64,000 nucleotides of DNA from Hepsetus odoe (GCA_017165825.1 CM029387.1:17453561-17517560); one strand, 5' to 3'; shown: positions 13,101-28,240, numbered from the stretch's first letter. The notes: a model not told the origin generated them from the letters alone. A program made the numbers and translations.

Positions 13101-15499
13101 TGTTTCTCAGCCTTATTAATAGAATAAACTGTAGTTAAAATGAACAAATGAATGAAAGAATGGTTAAATAAATGATTGCTTTATATTAATATGGCATGAG
13201 GTTCAGTTTTTGATACTAACGGCCAGAAGAAATGTCTTTCAAAGGGACACTTTTTCCCTTTTGAGTCTTTAAAGACCTACAATTTAAATACGCAATATGT
13301 GTACTTTTGCCTCATCAGCTTGTGATGCATTTTATCAAACTGCAAACTACGGCCTGAATTTTGAAATGACATTTAATCGTCCAGTAATTCAGGTGCTTGT
13401 TCTGAGCCTTGTTTTTGCCACTGCATCTCTTCATTTCTTTTCTTAATCTCTTCTGCTCTTCAGCTGTGAAATGGACTAAAAAAGGAGACATCACAGGACG
13501 GAGTATTTGGATTGGCCATAAAAGGCAGCTTTTAATAGCTCGGGAATGAATTGACGGTGCCATAGTGCTCTTTATAAGGCCTAATAAAAACACAGTGCTT
13601 CGTACTGCAGACTTTTTGACTTCTTAAGGGCAAGTCCTTGCAGTTAGGCTCAAATCAGTGCTTTCTTTTGCAGTTGCTGTTTGGTGTCACATGTAAATAA
13701 GTCCCTGGATGGTTTTTATGGCCTCACAACAGTGGTTTATCGAGTATGTGCCCTAATAGGGTCGAGAGACGTAGAAAACGGTCGTGTCAGTGAGTCGGGC
13801 ACTTTTTTTTTCAGAAACTGTGGAAAAATAAGAGAGGAAGTGACAGAGGCATTGTAAAGTATCCCAGTGTGGCTTCTTATGTGAAGCATTAAAGAAAATA
13901 TCAAGAGTTGGAAACTGTGCTCTGGATCAAAAATTTAACTGGCTTAACTGCCTCACAGCAGTTAATTACTATGTGAATACTCCATCATGTTCCCTGGCAG
14001 ACTGGCCACACTTTGATGCGTACATGAGAACGTGTACTGTCTGTCTGTCTGAGACGGACGGCTGTCCACCACCTGTACGGTAGACAGCTCATGCATTTCC
14101 AGAAAAGAAAGGCCTCCCAGCCACATCCATCAATTACCGTGAGGTTTCCTGAACTCCAGACCAGCTACTCCACCGAGTCAACGAACCAGCCATCATTGGT
14201 TGCCCTGAGGCACCCTTGAGCAAGGTACTGTCCCTGTCACTGCTCCTTGGGCATTGGATATAGCTGCATGGTGTGTGTATGGGTTAAGTGAAAGTGACTA
14301 TTCTTGTCATTGTGTACGCAGCACAACACAACACAAGAAAAATTCAACCTCTGCATTTCACCCATTAACACACATGCAGCAGGGGCCAGCTATTGAAAGC
14401 ACCCTGGGAGCAGTGACAGGGACAGTACCTTGCTCAAGGGTACCTCAGGTCATATATGGCTAGATACAAAAGACATGGCAAGACTTTGATGAAATAATTT
14501 TACATGGACACCATTGTTAAAAACATCCAATACACAAAAATATCATGTAGTCTGATCCCAACATTAGAAATAAAAGGTTTCTACACCAAACACTGCTTGT
14601 TGTAAATGACTCTTTAATAGGTAAAGGATCCTTTATTCACTTTCACCCATAACCCCCTGTAAATTAACATAAAGCATAGTTTATCTCAGCTAACTGCTCA
14701 AGGGTGCAGTGACATTCATTATAGGCATTTAAATAATTTAAGTCAGACTAGTCAATTCCAAAATTTTACAGCATGTTTCATGCCCGTTGTCCCAAGACTT
14801 ATGGCCATTTTACATTTATAGGCATTTTTTAAAGTCTTTGTTTCCTCTGCGTGATTTATGTTCTGAGTGGAAAAACTGTGAGATTGTTCATCTGCTGCTA
14901 TAAAATAGTGAAGAATTAGCAATGAGGCATTGAAGTCATGAGGAAGCGGCTCTGGCCTGTGAGACTGGAGGTTCTCCAAGATGATGTATAGGGATGATTT
15001 TCATTTGGGAAGAGTTTGAGTCTTGCATGCATTTGGATTTGGCTGCCTTGCAGAAGGTTATCACGCCATCGATGATGTCATTGGTGCTGTTGCAAAGAAG
15101 CAGGCTGTCCTTTGCCTTTCATAAATACTATCCATTTTTCGTTTCTTGTTAGAATGAGCCTTGCAATCTTACTAAGACTGACCCAAACAGCATTTTATAG
15201 ACCATGAATATTCATTGCCGTTTGAGAATGAGTTCTGGAATCCTCATAAACTTAACATTAGAGTATTTACCGTTTATTATTTACCAGATTTGAACTTTTT
15301 TATTGTTGATGCAGTTAAAAACATCCAGTAAATCGCGACAGTAAATTGATAGTCAACCGAAGACCGGTTGCTTTCATATTTTACATCTCTGGAAACGGAA
15401 CCTTTATGGGACGGGTTTAATCAAATAGAAATAACATTTGATTAGATCATAACACCAACCAGATGAATTCATCGTGCTAACAAATGTGATGTGTAAGTG

Positions 15500-15550
<51 letters not shown>

Positions 15551-18164
15551 CCTTTTGGCCTCTACTTGCTGGTGACTGAACTCCAGTTTTATGGAGATAA
15601 AGAAGAAGAAAGATACCGGTGCCTTCTTTATTATTTTATTTGATTTAACAACAGTATGTTTGGTGTGAAAAATAGAAAGTGCCTCTGTCAAAAACGGCAC
15701 TTCCGCTGATCTGAGTTGACTGCAGCGTTGTCATGCTTAAGACAAGATGGAATTTGCTCGTTGCCTTCATGATTGTTATTAGTAACTAAGGTGGTTATTT
15801 TTAAAAGGCTGCAGCACCAACCTGGAGACACTTCTGCACATTCTGCTAAGACGATAATAATGCTGTGATGTTACGGTGTCTTTTAGAAAGCTGTTAAATA
15901 CAAGTTCAGGAGAATATGGATATGGTGGTTTTATTTACCCTGAAATCTGTGTCTTTGGTTGCATCAAGAGCTGCAGCATCGTCCTCATGGTGACCTTTCC
16001 AGTTGAAAGTGAAAAGTGAAAGTGACTGCCCTTGTCATTGTGAAGCACCACACAACAAAATTAAACCTGCGTTTCACCCCAGCACACACGTGCGGCAGGG
16101 GGCAGTGACGGGGACAGTACCTTGCTCAAGGGTACCTCAGGGCATCCTACTGTTGAAGGAATCAAACCCACAATGTTCCGATTAGGGGCAACTCCCTAAC
16201 CACTAGGCCCCCGCTGCCCCAGTTAAACACCGATCATCCAATCACACCTTAGAAATGAAGGAATGAATGAATAATTATTAATCAGCTCTTTGGCTGATGT
16301 TCTAGACATTGACTGCTTGCTGGGCAGAATCAGCTCCCAGCTTCTTTTTTACACTGCAAAGCAACTGTAAAGCTCTACAGATGTGAAATACCTGTCCCTA
16401 ATGATCGTTTCTAAGGTGGGACCAGATCATTTGTGTTGAAATGGATGCATCAGTTTTCTGCAGCGTCACCCTGAGGATGATGTTGTAGTTCTAGTAGCGA
16501 CTTAAGACAGAAATGTGCCATTGTCAGGGTAAAAAGTCTCAAAATAAGAGTCTCTCCTTCAACTTGTGTTCGGCACTTTGACACCATTGCATGTTCTTAT
16601 TTCAAGTGACACCTGAGAACTTTAAAAGTAGTATAGAAGTGGCTCCAGTGTGACCATGAACCTACAAGTAACGGTGAAAAAAGGGGAAAAAAATGAGATT
16701 TTAATTTCTGACATTACTGCCATCTTTCGATTTTTGTGCCGCACTTAAATGGAAACACAATGTAAGGTGTAGCCAAGAACGGACCAGTAAAATAACACTG
16801 AACTGAGATGTATCATTGAAAGCAGGTGGCAATCATCCAGCAATATCTGTTGTAAGGCTGGGGTCAAAGGTCAGATTGTATTGATCCCAGATCCCTGGCA
16901 GGCTATGTAATGGGTAAACAAACTAAGATCTCATATTAAGTGTGGGTGGTACTATTGTCTATTGTATTACAGTATTATTAGCTCATGTGGCTCAGCGTTT
17001 CCTCCAGTTTTCATATGAAGCATATGGATTTCATTACGGGTTTGCTTTTTTTTCCAGCAGTCCACAGTTGACCGTCTGAATATTTGTCCCAGAAGATGTA
17101 ACCGTGTCCCTGCATGTCCTGTAAAATGCTCCGTCATCTGAAAGACATGAAATATCTGTGTGCCTTTACAGTAAACGCATTGTGCACCGTTCCCACAGAC
17201 GTAAAACGAAATCCAAAAGAATTAGAAATCGTTTTTACATTAGTTTTTTTTTCTCAAATTTTTCTTGCACTCGTTATTGGGCTTAACCAATTCCATAGGA
17301 ATGCTACATACATTTTACTTGCTAGCCAACTTGTTTCCATGGTAACGATGCAGCCATTTCCAAAGCTATGCTGTACCCATTCCCATAGTGTGACTACATA
17401 TATTTTCCACAGTTCCAATACAATCGTTTAAGGTTGTACAACACCCATTTCCATGGTTAAACTCAATCCACAGTTCTAATGGTTGCATTATACCCATTTC
17501 CTTAGATACACTCTTCCCATTTTCCATTATTAGGATGCACTTGTTTCCATGGTTACGATATACTCATTTCTCATTATGCTCACAAGACCCATCCATCTGT
17601 CCATCCATCTAGCCGTCCTCCCATTCAATGACTCGTCCGTCCATCCGTCCATCTGTCTCTTCATCCATCCATCCATCCATCCATCCATCCTGCATATGGA
17701 GTCCTATCCCTGCCCTCCCAGGGTGAAAGAAAGAGGTCTGCCGCTAACCCTAGCTAGCGTTAACACCTACTTCATTGTGAAATCCACAACCCACTGTATT
17801 CTCTGACGCTGGTGACATCATCACAGTTCCTTGAGTTTATTCTACTCAAAGAAAAAATAGCGTATCATGGTTACCAACACTAACGGCATTTCCATCTGTG
17901 AATTTGGTTCCATTATATTTGCCATCGCTAACGCTACCATCACATACTGTACATAAATACAGAGTAACTGAGGATTGTACGATGAGTCAAATCCGCCGTT
18001 TGATGCAGCTCTCAGTGACCTTTTAGCTGAGCTCCCAGAACCAAATGCACACCAAAACTTTATGATTCATGCTAATTGATGGAAAATGTGGCTGAAATGT
18101 ATCTGTGCCCGAATTTTATACTGCAGCAGTGTAGCATAGATGCATTTAGCAGAGTCTAAGTGTG

Positions 18165-18207
<43 letters not shown>

Positions 18208-18489
18208 CAGTCAGACACAGGCTGGCTGAGGGTCCAGACTGCCAATGCACTCAAATTACACAAACTTACATAACAGAGCAGACACACACATGCACTCAAA
18301 GATCTGTGAGTGGGATCTAAGATCTGTCTGTCTGCATGCATGTCTGCTGTCTATTTAATTTTTTATTTATGAACCTTGTGGATCCAGATAGAGATTCATT
18401 ATAAATCAGAATAGTGCCTTATTGTGGTTACTGAATAATAAATGAAAGATGGTGGTTATAAAGATTAGGGGTGTTTACTGAGAGGTTTG

Positions 18490-18559
<70 letters not shown>

Positions 18560-18819
18560 ATGTGCATGTGGGTGTGTGTGTGTGCGCAAGTGCATGTGTG
18601 TGTGTGTGGGATGGAGTTCTCTGTGGGAACAGGAGTGTGATTTCATGAGGTGTGTGAGTGTGTCAGTGTGCAGGTATGTATGAGTGTGTCAGTCAGTCCA
18701 GGGAGCTGAAAAAGCTTGCGTGCAGTGGAACGCTGTAGATCCTGGGTGGAACACTAACTCCAGACTGTCATTTACAGCTGAACTGTCTGGACCAAGAGGA
18801 ATGCTTTTGTTTCTACCAA

Positions 18820-18856
<37 letters not shown>

Positions 18857-19138
18857 GGGGTGGGGGAGAGGGAAAGGGAGGGAGGTGGATAATGAGGGTG
18901 AGATATGGAGAAGGGAGAGAAGGAGAGAGAAAGGTGGAATGAAAAGAGTAATAAGAGTATATAAAATATATTCTTAATAATGATCAACAGTAAAGAAAGG
19001 AGAAATGGTTGGTGGAGAGTGGAGGGAGAAAGGGATTGAGAAGGGGAAAGAAAATTGAGGAAGAAAGCAGAACAAAAAAGGAAACAGAAAAAGAATGAAA
19101 ATTGGGACGGGGAGAGAGAAAGAACGAATTGAAAGAGA

Positions 19139-19201
<63 letters not shown>

Positions 19202-19292
19202 AGGCAGAAGGATTTTATTTGTCCAGCTGATTCTCCATTCTTCCATCTGTTTCCAAAACCTCTCACTGCCCCAATACAAGCAAGCACTTTTC

Positions 19293-19363
<71 letters not shown>

Positions 19364-22300
19364 CTACAACAAATATTCAGAGTCTGTCTCTATATTCAGT
19401 AGATTTCGTCTTCACTCTTTCCTGTGTTGCAAATGCAGTCCAGTCATGTCTCGTCTACAAAAAGTGAGCTTCTCACTTTGTTGCTGCTTTATCAGAGCTC
19501 GGAACTGTGGCCAGTATTTGGATGTACTTTTACAAATGATCAGAATTGCCTCAGTGATGATCGTTCGAAATCTGAGTGTCTGTGGTTTTTAGAGCCAAAG
19601 GGAGGACAGATTTAACCGCAGAATTTAATATTAATATCCCTCTCTTTCTGCTTTTCCTTCTCTCTAAACTCTTGTCCTGCACTAGTTAGGTTGAGTGATG
19701 AGAGACGAGAGATTGAACTGTTTCTGGTGGTTCTCTTTTTTCCAGTTGGTTATGTATCATTTGAAGGCTTGTCCAAAGTTAGAGGCCGTCATTATGGACT
19801 TTGACAGCGGGGGTGGAGGTTTTCTTTTTGTTCTCTGGCCCTCAAAGACCAAGGCCAAGCGCTTCGGCGCAAAAGATAAACAGCTCAGCAGTTTTGAGAC
19901 AAGAGCCAGAATCACAGTAGTGTATCAGGCTATGCTGTGTAAGTATCCCTGGCTAGACTGTGGATGAACGTCAGAGCAATAGGAAGTGTATTATTGCGAG
20001 TATGAGAGTTTATGATTCTCATGATTAGATTTTTTAAAGGAAAATCGTTCCGATCCAGGGCTGTAAAAACAAAATTTGGACAGGATGACATTGATTATAA
20101 CTTCTATTTGGAGGCCTGTTATAAGTTTTGTCATGTTTTTTTAATAGACTGGATAGAATGCCTCTCAGCCAATCACATTGCAAGATCATTACCACTATAC
20201 AATCATATAAAAGGCATTGGAGATCAGTACACCAAGACCAATGTCCACTAAATTAAGACTACACTGGATACGTCAACTCCACACACACACACACACACAC
20301 ACGCACACACACTCACAATAATCACAATCGCATGGACAGAGGTTGAAGGACAACGCGAGCAAGTCTGCTTGGTAGTAAAGTGTTCTAGCGGGGTGAAAAT
20401 TTGAACTTTAGAATTATGATCGCCCCAAATAGGGTTCCAGGTACTTGGAGTAAACTAATCAAATTGAAATTTGATTGCCTAGACAAACACACCTGCTGTA
20501 TAAAAAAGAATGGAGCTCTTTTCTGTGCTTCTTATTGTGTATTTTTCTAAATGCCTCTAAAAACATCATCTGCTATGCCTCTATCTGGCTGTGGGTTCAC
20601 GATGTTGCAGGAGGTCAGATGTGGTTTAGGTCATGTTCGGGTTTTAACATGGCCCTCACCCCTGCCTGGTTCATTAGGGGTCAGCTACAGGTCACCCACT
20701 GAGGTAGGGCTTAGCAATGGCGCCCCACCATTCAGTTTCACACAGAGATGTTGTCATTATTCTTTTCCAGAGGGATGCTTGGGCTTTTCGTTTCGGGTCC
20801 ACAGTGGAATTTCAGAATCATCTCTGAGAGTTAATACTTTTTATAGGTTTGATTTAAGGAAACGAGTCATGTCGTCCAGAACTGTGGCAGTTTGAAGACT
20901 TACTGGTGGTAAAGGTGTTGCGCCACTTAGTTGCAAGCAAAATCAAAAACCTGAAATCTATGATGAAGGAGCGATGATAAAATTACAGAAAAGATAACTT
21001 TTCAAAGAGTTGCTTATCAGTTTACCTTTTTGAAGTTTATAAATCGACATCCTTACAGTCAGTCCATAGCCAGCTCACACAGGGCGAAGGACGGGGGACA
21101 CACCCTGGACAGGTCGCCAGCCCATCGCAGGGAGGAGCGTGACGGGGACGGTACCTTGCTCAAGGGTACCTCAGGGCAACCTATTGGAAGGGGTTCAAAT
21201 CCCCGATCATGTGGCCAACGCCCCAACCACTAGGCCACTGCTGCCCAACATCCTTACAGTTTCTCATAATGTTTTCTGGACATTAATATTGTCCATTTCT
21301 TTTCTGTGAATGTAAAATATCACATTGTATGACACATTGCCCTGTATAATACCAGTCAGTGTCCTTGTATCTTTATCAGCCAAGATGAACACGCATTAGT
21401 AAATAAAAAATCGACAAATTTAAAATTTTAAAATACCCTCTAAATCTTAGAGGGTAATCTCACTTGACCTCTAAGTTTTTTTTCCTATATTAAACCCAAT
21501 TAAACCAAAATAATGTTTGTTTTTTATTATCAAGAGGGCATGTATAGAGTGTTTGTCTCTTGGTAACAACATCTACTGCTTGGCAAAGACTAGAAGTTTG
21601 AACTGGATTTGATTGTATTCAGCCATCAGACCATTAGTGAAGTTTGCTGCACTGTTTTGTTGTGGCTCAAGTGAACAGCAGCTCACTCAGTCCAGCTCCT
21701 TCTTTTGACCCCTGACCCCTGTTCCTCTAACCCTTCTGTCTGCGGTCAGCTTGAGACTGTTCGCTGCGAGTTTGGGCAGTCAGTGTGGAATCTGTAGGAA
21801 TTTTTTTTTTTACAGCAAATAGACAAATAGAGAAGTGTAGGCTCGTTTTATTGACATGTTTCGAAGGAGGAGTGTGATGGAGTTGACTTTTTGCATGAGA
21901 TCATTGTTAACATGGTCAGAAATTCAATGATGTTTCAGAAAGAAAGACAGATTCACATTTATAAGATTACAAGCTGCTCTGAAAATATAATTTTCCAGCA
22001 CTATGATATGCATTGTTTTCAGCCAAAGCTGATTCTCCAAAGAAAAGCAATGGCAATAGAAAAGGATGCTGTGTGAGGACCCGATGCCCAATGCCAAGTG
22101 GTGGACAGAGGGGTATAAAGTCTCTTAGCATTGCAAAGAAACGCTGTAGCTGCATTCTCAGCCATGATTCCCCCATACTATATCTTTGGGGTGGTTTAAA
22201 TGATGTTTTTGATTCAACATCAATAACCCAGTATCAGGACCTGGTCTTAAGAATGCTCCCAAGGTTGAATGCACTCGAATCCTGTCACGGCAGATGGTTC

Positions 22301-25300
22301 TCTGCTCTGACTGAGCACACCTGGGCTCATCATGGCAGAGGTCTGCTTCATTTGGGGCCGGCTATTTAAGCTCCAAGGAGTCAGAGCAGGGCGTCAGTCA
22401 TTGACATGGGTGATCGCTCTTGCAGCTTTGGTGTTTTAGTTCCTTGTCATGTTCAGTTCTGTTAATAAAGTCCAGTCACAGATCCCTGGCTCAACGTTTC
22501 AGTCCTACCCGCACCACCACAGCGCTACAAATCCTCACACCAGCGTTCTGGAAACCAGCAGAGTAGAGGCTAAAACTGGCCATGGTTCACAAGGCTAAAA
22601 CGAATGTTCTTTTTAAAAATCATACCTAATGCAATTACTGCAGCAATTTCCTCCCGAGCCTTTCGTCTGTTCCTGAACAGAGGTCGGTTCTAATTCAGTC
22701 AATTCCTCACAAAGCCCCCTTTTCTGCCAACAGCAAACCAGTTCTTAAATTGAATCAGTTCAAGATTATTTGAACCTTTGTGCCATCTGGTGAACCTGCA
22801 AACATTTCCACCAGGTGGGCGCACTGTAATCAAGGATGTTATTCATAGGAGGAGGGGCTAATGGAAATAACAAGGGATAGGACATGCTGCTAATGTTGTC
22901 ATGGAAAAAGAAAAACAGCTTTTTTATGTCCCACTGCACTTTATTTTTGGTTGAAAAGCTCCATACTGTTTAGAATGTTCGCTGCTGGAGTAGGTAAGGA
23001 GTAACGGCAATACTTCAATATCTAGTGGAGGGATTGCCCAGCAAATTATAGACTGAAGCTTCGTCCTGATGCAACATGATACATTTACATTAACAGCATT
23101 TAGCAGACACTCTTATCCAGAGCAACTTTCAGTTCTTAATTATAAGGAAAGTCCCCCTGGAGCAAGATGGGGTTCAGGGATTTCCTCAGGAACCCAATGG
23201 TGGTAGTGCTGGACACACTAGAGCTACAAAAATGAACACAACCTGACACAAACAATAAAAATGAAGGGTACTTTATGGGCCTTGTGGTTCAGGGGTCATA
23301 AAAAACTGATGTCTGATGCAAACATGGTCCAGTACCTTCTCCTTTTTCCGTGAGGCCTTCTCTGCAGTGGGCTTGCTGATATTTATGTGCATGTGCAGGT
23401 TAAATAAGAGCTGCTTTCATCTCCTTTTGCACAGATGGCAATGACACACCATCACCATGGTGGTCTTCGAATGTTTCTTCCGGCCATGTCAGCTTTGGGT
23501 GACGTGGTTCTCCCAAAACGTATTCATCACCCTGCTATTGTTGCTCTTCATCCTGTGAGGTGTTTGTTATGGTCTGAAGATACATTGCAGGCGAGTTTAA
23601 ATATAGATGCTTCTTGAACAGAATGCCAAAAGGTTTCAACTTGGACTTTGCATCTGGAAAGTGTCACTTTGATGAGTGTTGGTAAGGAAAGGTAACAGAG
23701 GGTGAATAAAATGTGTAAAAAGTGTGTTCAACATGCAAAGACCTTTGACTTTAATAAAGCGTTCTAATCTCTCGTTTTCTCATCCTGTCACTTTCAGGGG
23801 CCTTTTCATCACCATCCATGACCGCACTCATATCTCCACGCTTCTCCAAAGCTGGCCGGAGAGGGATATTCGGGTGAGGTTCTAGATACACGCCAAAACT
23901 CTGACCTGAGCAAGTCTAAAAACAACATTGAATTTGCTGATTTCACAATAAATGATCTTATAAATTTCCTCGTTAGGCATTAAAAAGTCATTAGGATGAT
24001 GATGTCATTCCCCAGAGGCTTATGGGAAGTGGTGAGAGTTCAGTGTGCAGGAATGAAGCAGTGAAACGATGAAACACTGCTTACAGCTGCGTCTCTAAAA
24101 ACAGAAAAACATGTTTTTTTTGGGACTGATCACCTCTGATCCTTCTGTTTCTTTGCTCGTAATGAATAAACGTCGGGTGATACTATATTACACTGTTTGA
24201 ATCAGGGACGTTTTCATTGGCCTGTCTGGTGGCAGGGGTCTCTCTTGAGCCACCAGTGTTCTTCCCAGACTGGATTAAAGGAAAGTAAAGTGTGGGTAAA
24301 ACTACACCATTCAGGTTTCATCGTTAAAAGAGGATCTGATTTTCAGAGATAATCATTTAGGCCTGGAAAAAGAAAACGTAAATCAGAATAATTACACTTT
24401 TTTTTTTTCAGTTATTTATTTACTCACTTGCAGCAATATCTGCTTATCCTGCCACCCTTCAGTTAATTAATCTTAATTGATAAAATCAATTCATCGTTTT
24501 TATTCACTTTACCATCAACCTGCCTGTTAATCGCCACACTTTATTTATGACAAGAACAGAATTAAATATCTGTTCAAGCCACATATATATAAATAAATCA
24601 ATCAGCCCCTTACTTAACCCACGCAGTGATCTGTGTATGAGCCTTCAAGCAGATCAAAGTGTCTAACTTAAGACATGAAGCAGAGAAGAAACAGGTGCAG
24701 ATGAATGCTGAGTGGTTGGAACCCCTTTATCTAGAACCTTGTATCTTTAGACACTAGCGTGGAGCACTAAAACATTCGCTCCCATTTCTTTATTGTGTTA
24801 TTATGAAAACTCAGCACAACAAAACACAACCTCAAACCGTGCAGCAAGGGACTATTTCAAGTGCCTGGGGAGCAGTGATGGGGACGGTACCTTGCTCAAG
24901 AGTAACCTACTGATCTGGGACTTGAACCCATGACCTTCCAATCCTGGCGACTATTTCCTAACCACTAGCTCACTGCTGCCCCCCAGATAAGACAGTTAGA
25001 GATGCTCAAGATTTTTGCATGCTTAATGATGTTTACATTGTGTATTTATCTATTGATAAAGATAAAATGCAATTTTCTATATTTAGACTTTATATTTCTC
25101 ACTCCTGTGTCTCACTCTTTGCAGGCGGTGGTGGTGACGGACGGTGAGAGAATTCTAGGACTGGGTGATTTGGGTTGTTATGGCATGGGCATCCCAGTGG
25201 GTAAACTGGCGCTGTACACAGCTTGTGGAGGAGTGTCCCCCCAACACTGTCTGCCAGTCATGCTAGATGTGGGCACAGATAATGAGGTATGTGCCTCTTG

Positions 25301-26272
25301 ACTCCTAAGGCCCAACTGACCTTTATCTTCTAAAAGGTAGTGGGAATATTTTTCTTGAGTACTTATTAGAATTGTCCATAGATCTAACTGTAAGAATTAA
25401 ATATAAGGCTGCAACATACACATCTATTTCTGAGCTTATTTCAGACCTGATCTATTTATATTAAGTTTCCTTCAGTTGCATTTTTATGTCGTGAGCTTTA
25501 TGTTTTGTTACTGAAACACATTCTATGAGGCATAGCTTTGCTTAGCATGACTTAATGAAGTGAAAGTGATTACTTTGTCATTGTGAAACAAAGCACAAGG
25601 GCAACTCTTTAAAGCACCTGGGGAGCAGCGATGGGGACAGTACCTTGCTCAAGGGTACCTCAGGGCAACCTACTGGTCTGTGAATCAAACCCACAACCTT
25701 TCAATCTAGGGGGCCTAGTCCCTTAACACTAGACCACCACTGCATCTCTGCTGAGGATGTGTGATGTCGTTTTTACAGAACCTTTTGTATAGAATTACTG
25801 AAATTATAGAATGCTTTGGTGCAATATCATACTTGTAGCTTTGACTTTTTTTAAATCATAGATTAAGATGACGGAATGAAATCAACACTTAAAAAGTTGG
25901 CAGGACCATAATCCTTATTTCTGCAGGCAGCATGGAACCTGTAGTGAAGGTTTTGTGAAGGTTTTACACTCCAGTCCACATAATGAAGCAAATCTCTTTG
26001 GATAAACCGCCGTCTCCAGTTCTTGCCTTCATTCACCAGTTCCTGTACCTCCTGAGTGAACTCTGCGTCCTTTGCAAAAAAGCACATGGGGCTGAAACAG
26101 CCCAGGGCCCAGAATAGCAGTGTGGAGTGTGTGTGGGGTTGGGTGTGTGTTATATTTAGTATTTTGTCTGTATACACTCCGTCGTCATCAGCTGGGCCAA
26201 AGGCGTGGCACCACATGACGGGCAGACCGCTGGCAAAACTTCTGAGGAACAGCGCCAGAATCAGTTTCCTGA

Positions 26273-26319
<47 letters not shown>

Positions 26320-26779
26320 ATTAAAGTTGCAAAGATCTACAAAATGTTCAGGTTTTTGTAATTAAATCTAGTCTTAGTCATTGGGCCTCAACACAATCAA
26401 TGCTGACTTGGGATGAAAAGAGGAGTCAAATCATTTCCGAAGTACGGATGTCCAGTCTTACATAACAGGGTGTCTTCATCCCAGACGAAGCAGGACCACG
26501 GGATGGGTGGAAGTGAAAATGAGTGGAAAAATGAGAAAATAAAAAAAGTGTATTGATTTTAGTGAATCACTACTGGCTATAGTCTCCTCAGTTTCTTTTT
26601 TATTGAAAATGGCGTTTGGCCTTTTTTTACTGTTTTGTTGGTTTTTCTTTTTTAGTGAAGCAGCTCAACAGAGTGTGTCGGAGTTTTGCTGGTCAGCGAT
26701 TCCGAGTGTTTATAAGTATCAAAATACAGCTTTAACTAGCTGACTATAGTGCTTTGATCTACTGCACTCTGTGTTTGTG

Positions 26780-26839
<60 letters not shown>

Positions 26840-26889
26840 TATGCAATAACATTGTTTTGGAAAAAGCAGGGCTGCTCACACCTGACAGC

Positions 26890-26928
<39 letters not shown>

Positions 26929-28188
26929 AGTCCTCTGTAGGCAGTACTCTCTAATCTCTCATCATCTGCATATTCCTGTTAATGGCTAATCTGAAAAGCT
27001 TAATTTGATGAAAAAATATTCTGCATTATGGCATCACACTGCTAGAAAAAAAAGCTACTTTTTTGGCTCATCAAGACTCGGACAGTTTAAATTTCCCCTC
27101 AAAGGTACAACGTAGCCCTTGAGGTAGGGTTTTGCTGGGGAAAGGGGCAGATTTGTACATTTTCTTAATCTAAAGTTATAAAGCAGTAACATAGAAAGCC
27201 TGGTGTTGAGAGTACAAAACCAGTCCACCTTAAAAAAAGATTTTTTTTTCTGCAGTGGAATATGCTGTAATGATCACCCTTAGCTCGAGATATTCAAAAG
27301 TTACCCTTGAGAGCTCCACAGTGCTGCAAAAGGTCCAACCCGGGACCTTTTGGTCTGAGAGTGCAGGCTTGTGAAAGTAGTTTATGACACAATATAACTT
27401 TCTGTGAGCTTAAAACAACCCAAAAACAATCTCGCCGCAAAGCTGAGCACTACAGAACGCATTTTATTGAGGGTTTTCACAAGAGAGGCTGATCTGAAAT
27501 CAGTTTTTGTTTCAAGATCAGTCATTGGGTATATGAAAATATCTGCCCACAGAAGCTCACAATAAGGCGTTCTGTGCCATGAAACCCACCAGCAGGTCCG
27601 TGCCACCTTAATGAAGAGAGGGGTGTGATGTAAGTGAAGTGAAAGTGACTATTTGTCATTGTGAAACACAGCACACATTGAGGCACAATAAAATGCATTT
27701 GACCTATACACACACCGTGCAGCCGGGGGCAGACATATCCAGCATCAGTGATGGGGGCGGTACCTTGCTCAAGGGTGCCTACTGATCTGGGACTCAAATC
27801 CATGACCTTCTGATTATGGGGTCTAGTCACTAACCATTAGGCCACTATGGATGAAAACCTTCTTGCTGTTGTATTTTAACAGCAGCTGTTTGGGTGATTA
27901 TTGAATTCTAGTGTTTATCAGCCGTATGCATGCAATGCTACACAAAAGAAGCAAAATTCAGACACTAAACATCCTTTCTGATCGGCTGAGTGGAATGTTG
28001 AGGATTGCATAAATTTGATTCTCGGCCAAACTATTCCTTTAATTCGTCTGAGGTTTTTCTGAAGCCTCCCGCACTCTTTGGCCTGGCCAGGATGCAGCCT
28101 GAGGCCATTATAAACTTTTCCATTTTCGTTATAATTAAAGAGATGACAGATCTAATGATGGTAAATTCTGTGTGTTGTATGCTGGTGT

Positions 28189-28240
<52 letters not shown>

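Larger units (their letters stand above)
4104..23797 (+). other. me3: me3 intron 1 of the window (19.7 kb)
   Basis: It holds the SINE, Tc1, solo LTR, microsatellite and minisatellite features listed separately. The stretches 5830-7490, 9620-11170, 12230-14190, 14460-15490, 16230-17260, 19370-21055 and 21250-22275 show no gene that I can support. A degraded repeat-like stretch of uncertain family is at about 7200-7380. Confidence 0.85.

Noticed and set aside
18772..19359. A 195-codon minus-strand frame
   Set aside because: It is a translation of CA and GA microsatellites and GA-rich DNA with no unique domain.
22013..22369. A 118-codon + strand frame
   Set aside because: Its second half runs into the solo LTR and its first half has no recognisable domain.
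26056..26361. The + strand frame opposite the antisense frame
   Set aside because: It runs into a GT microsatellite (valine/cysteine run) and has a less protein-like composition than the minus strand; both may be chance.
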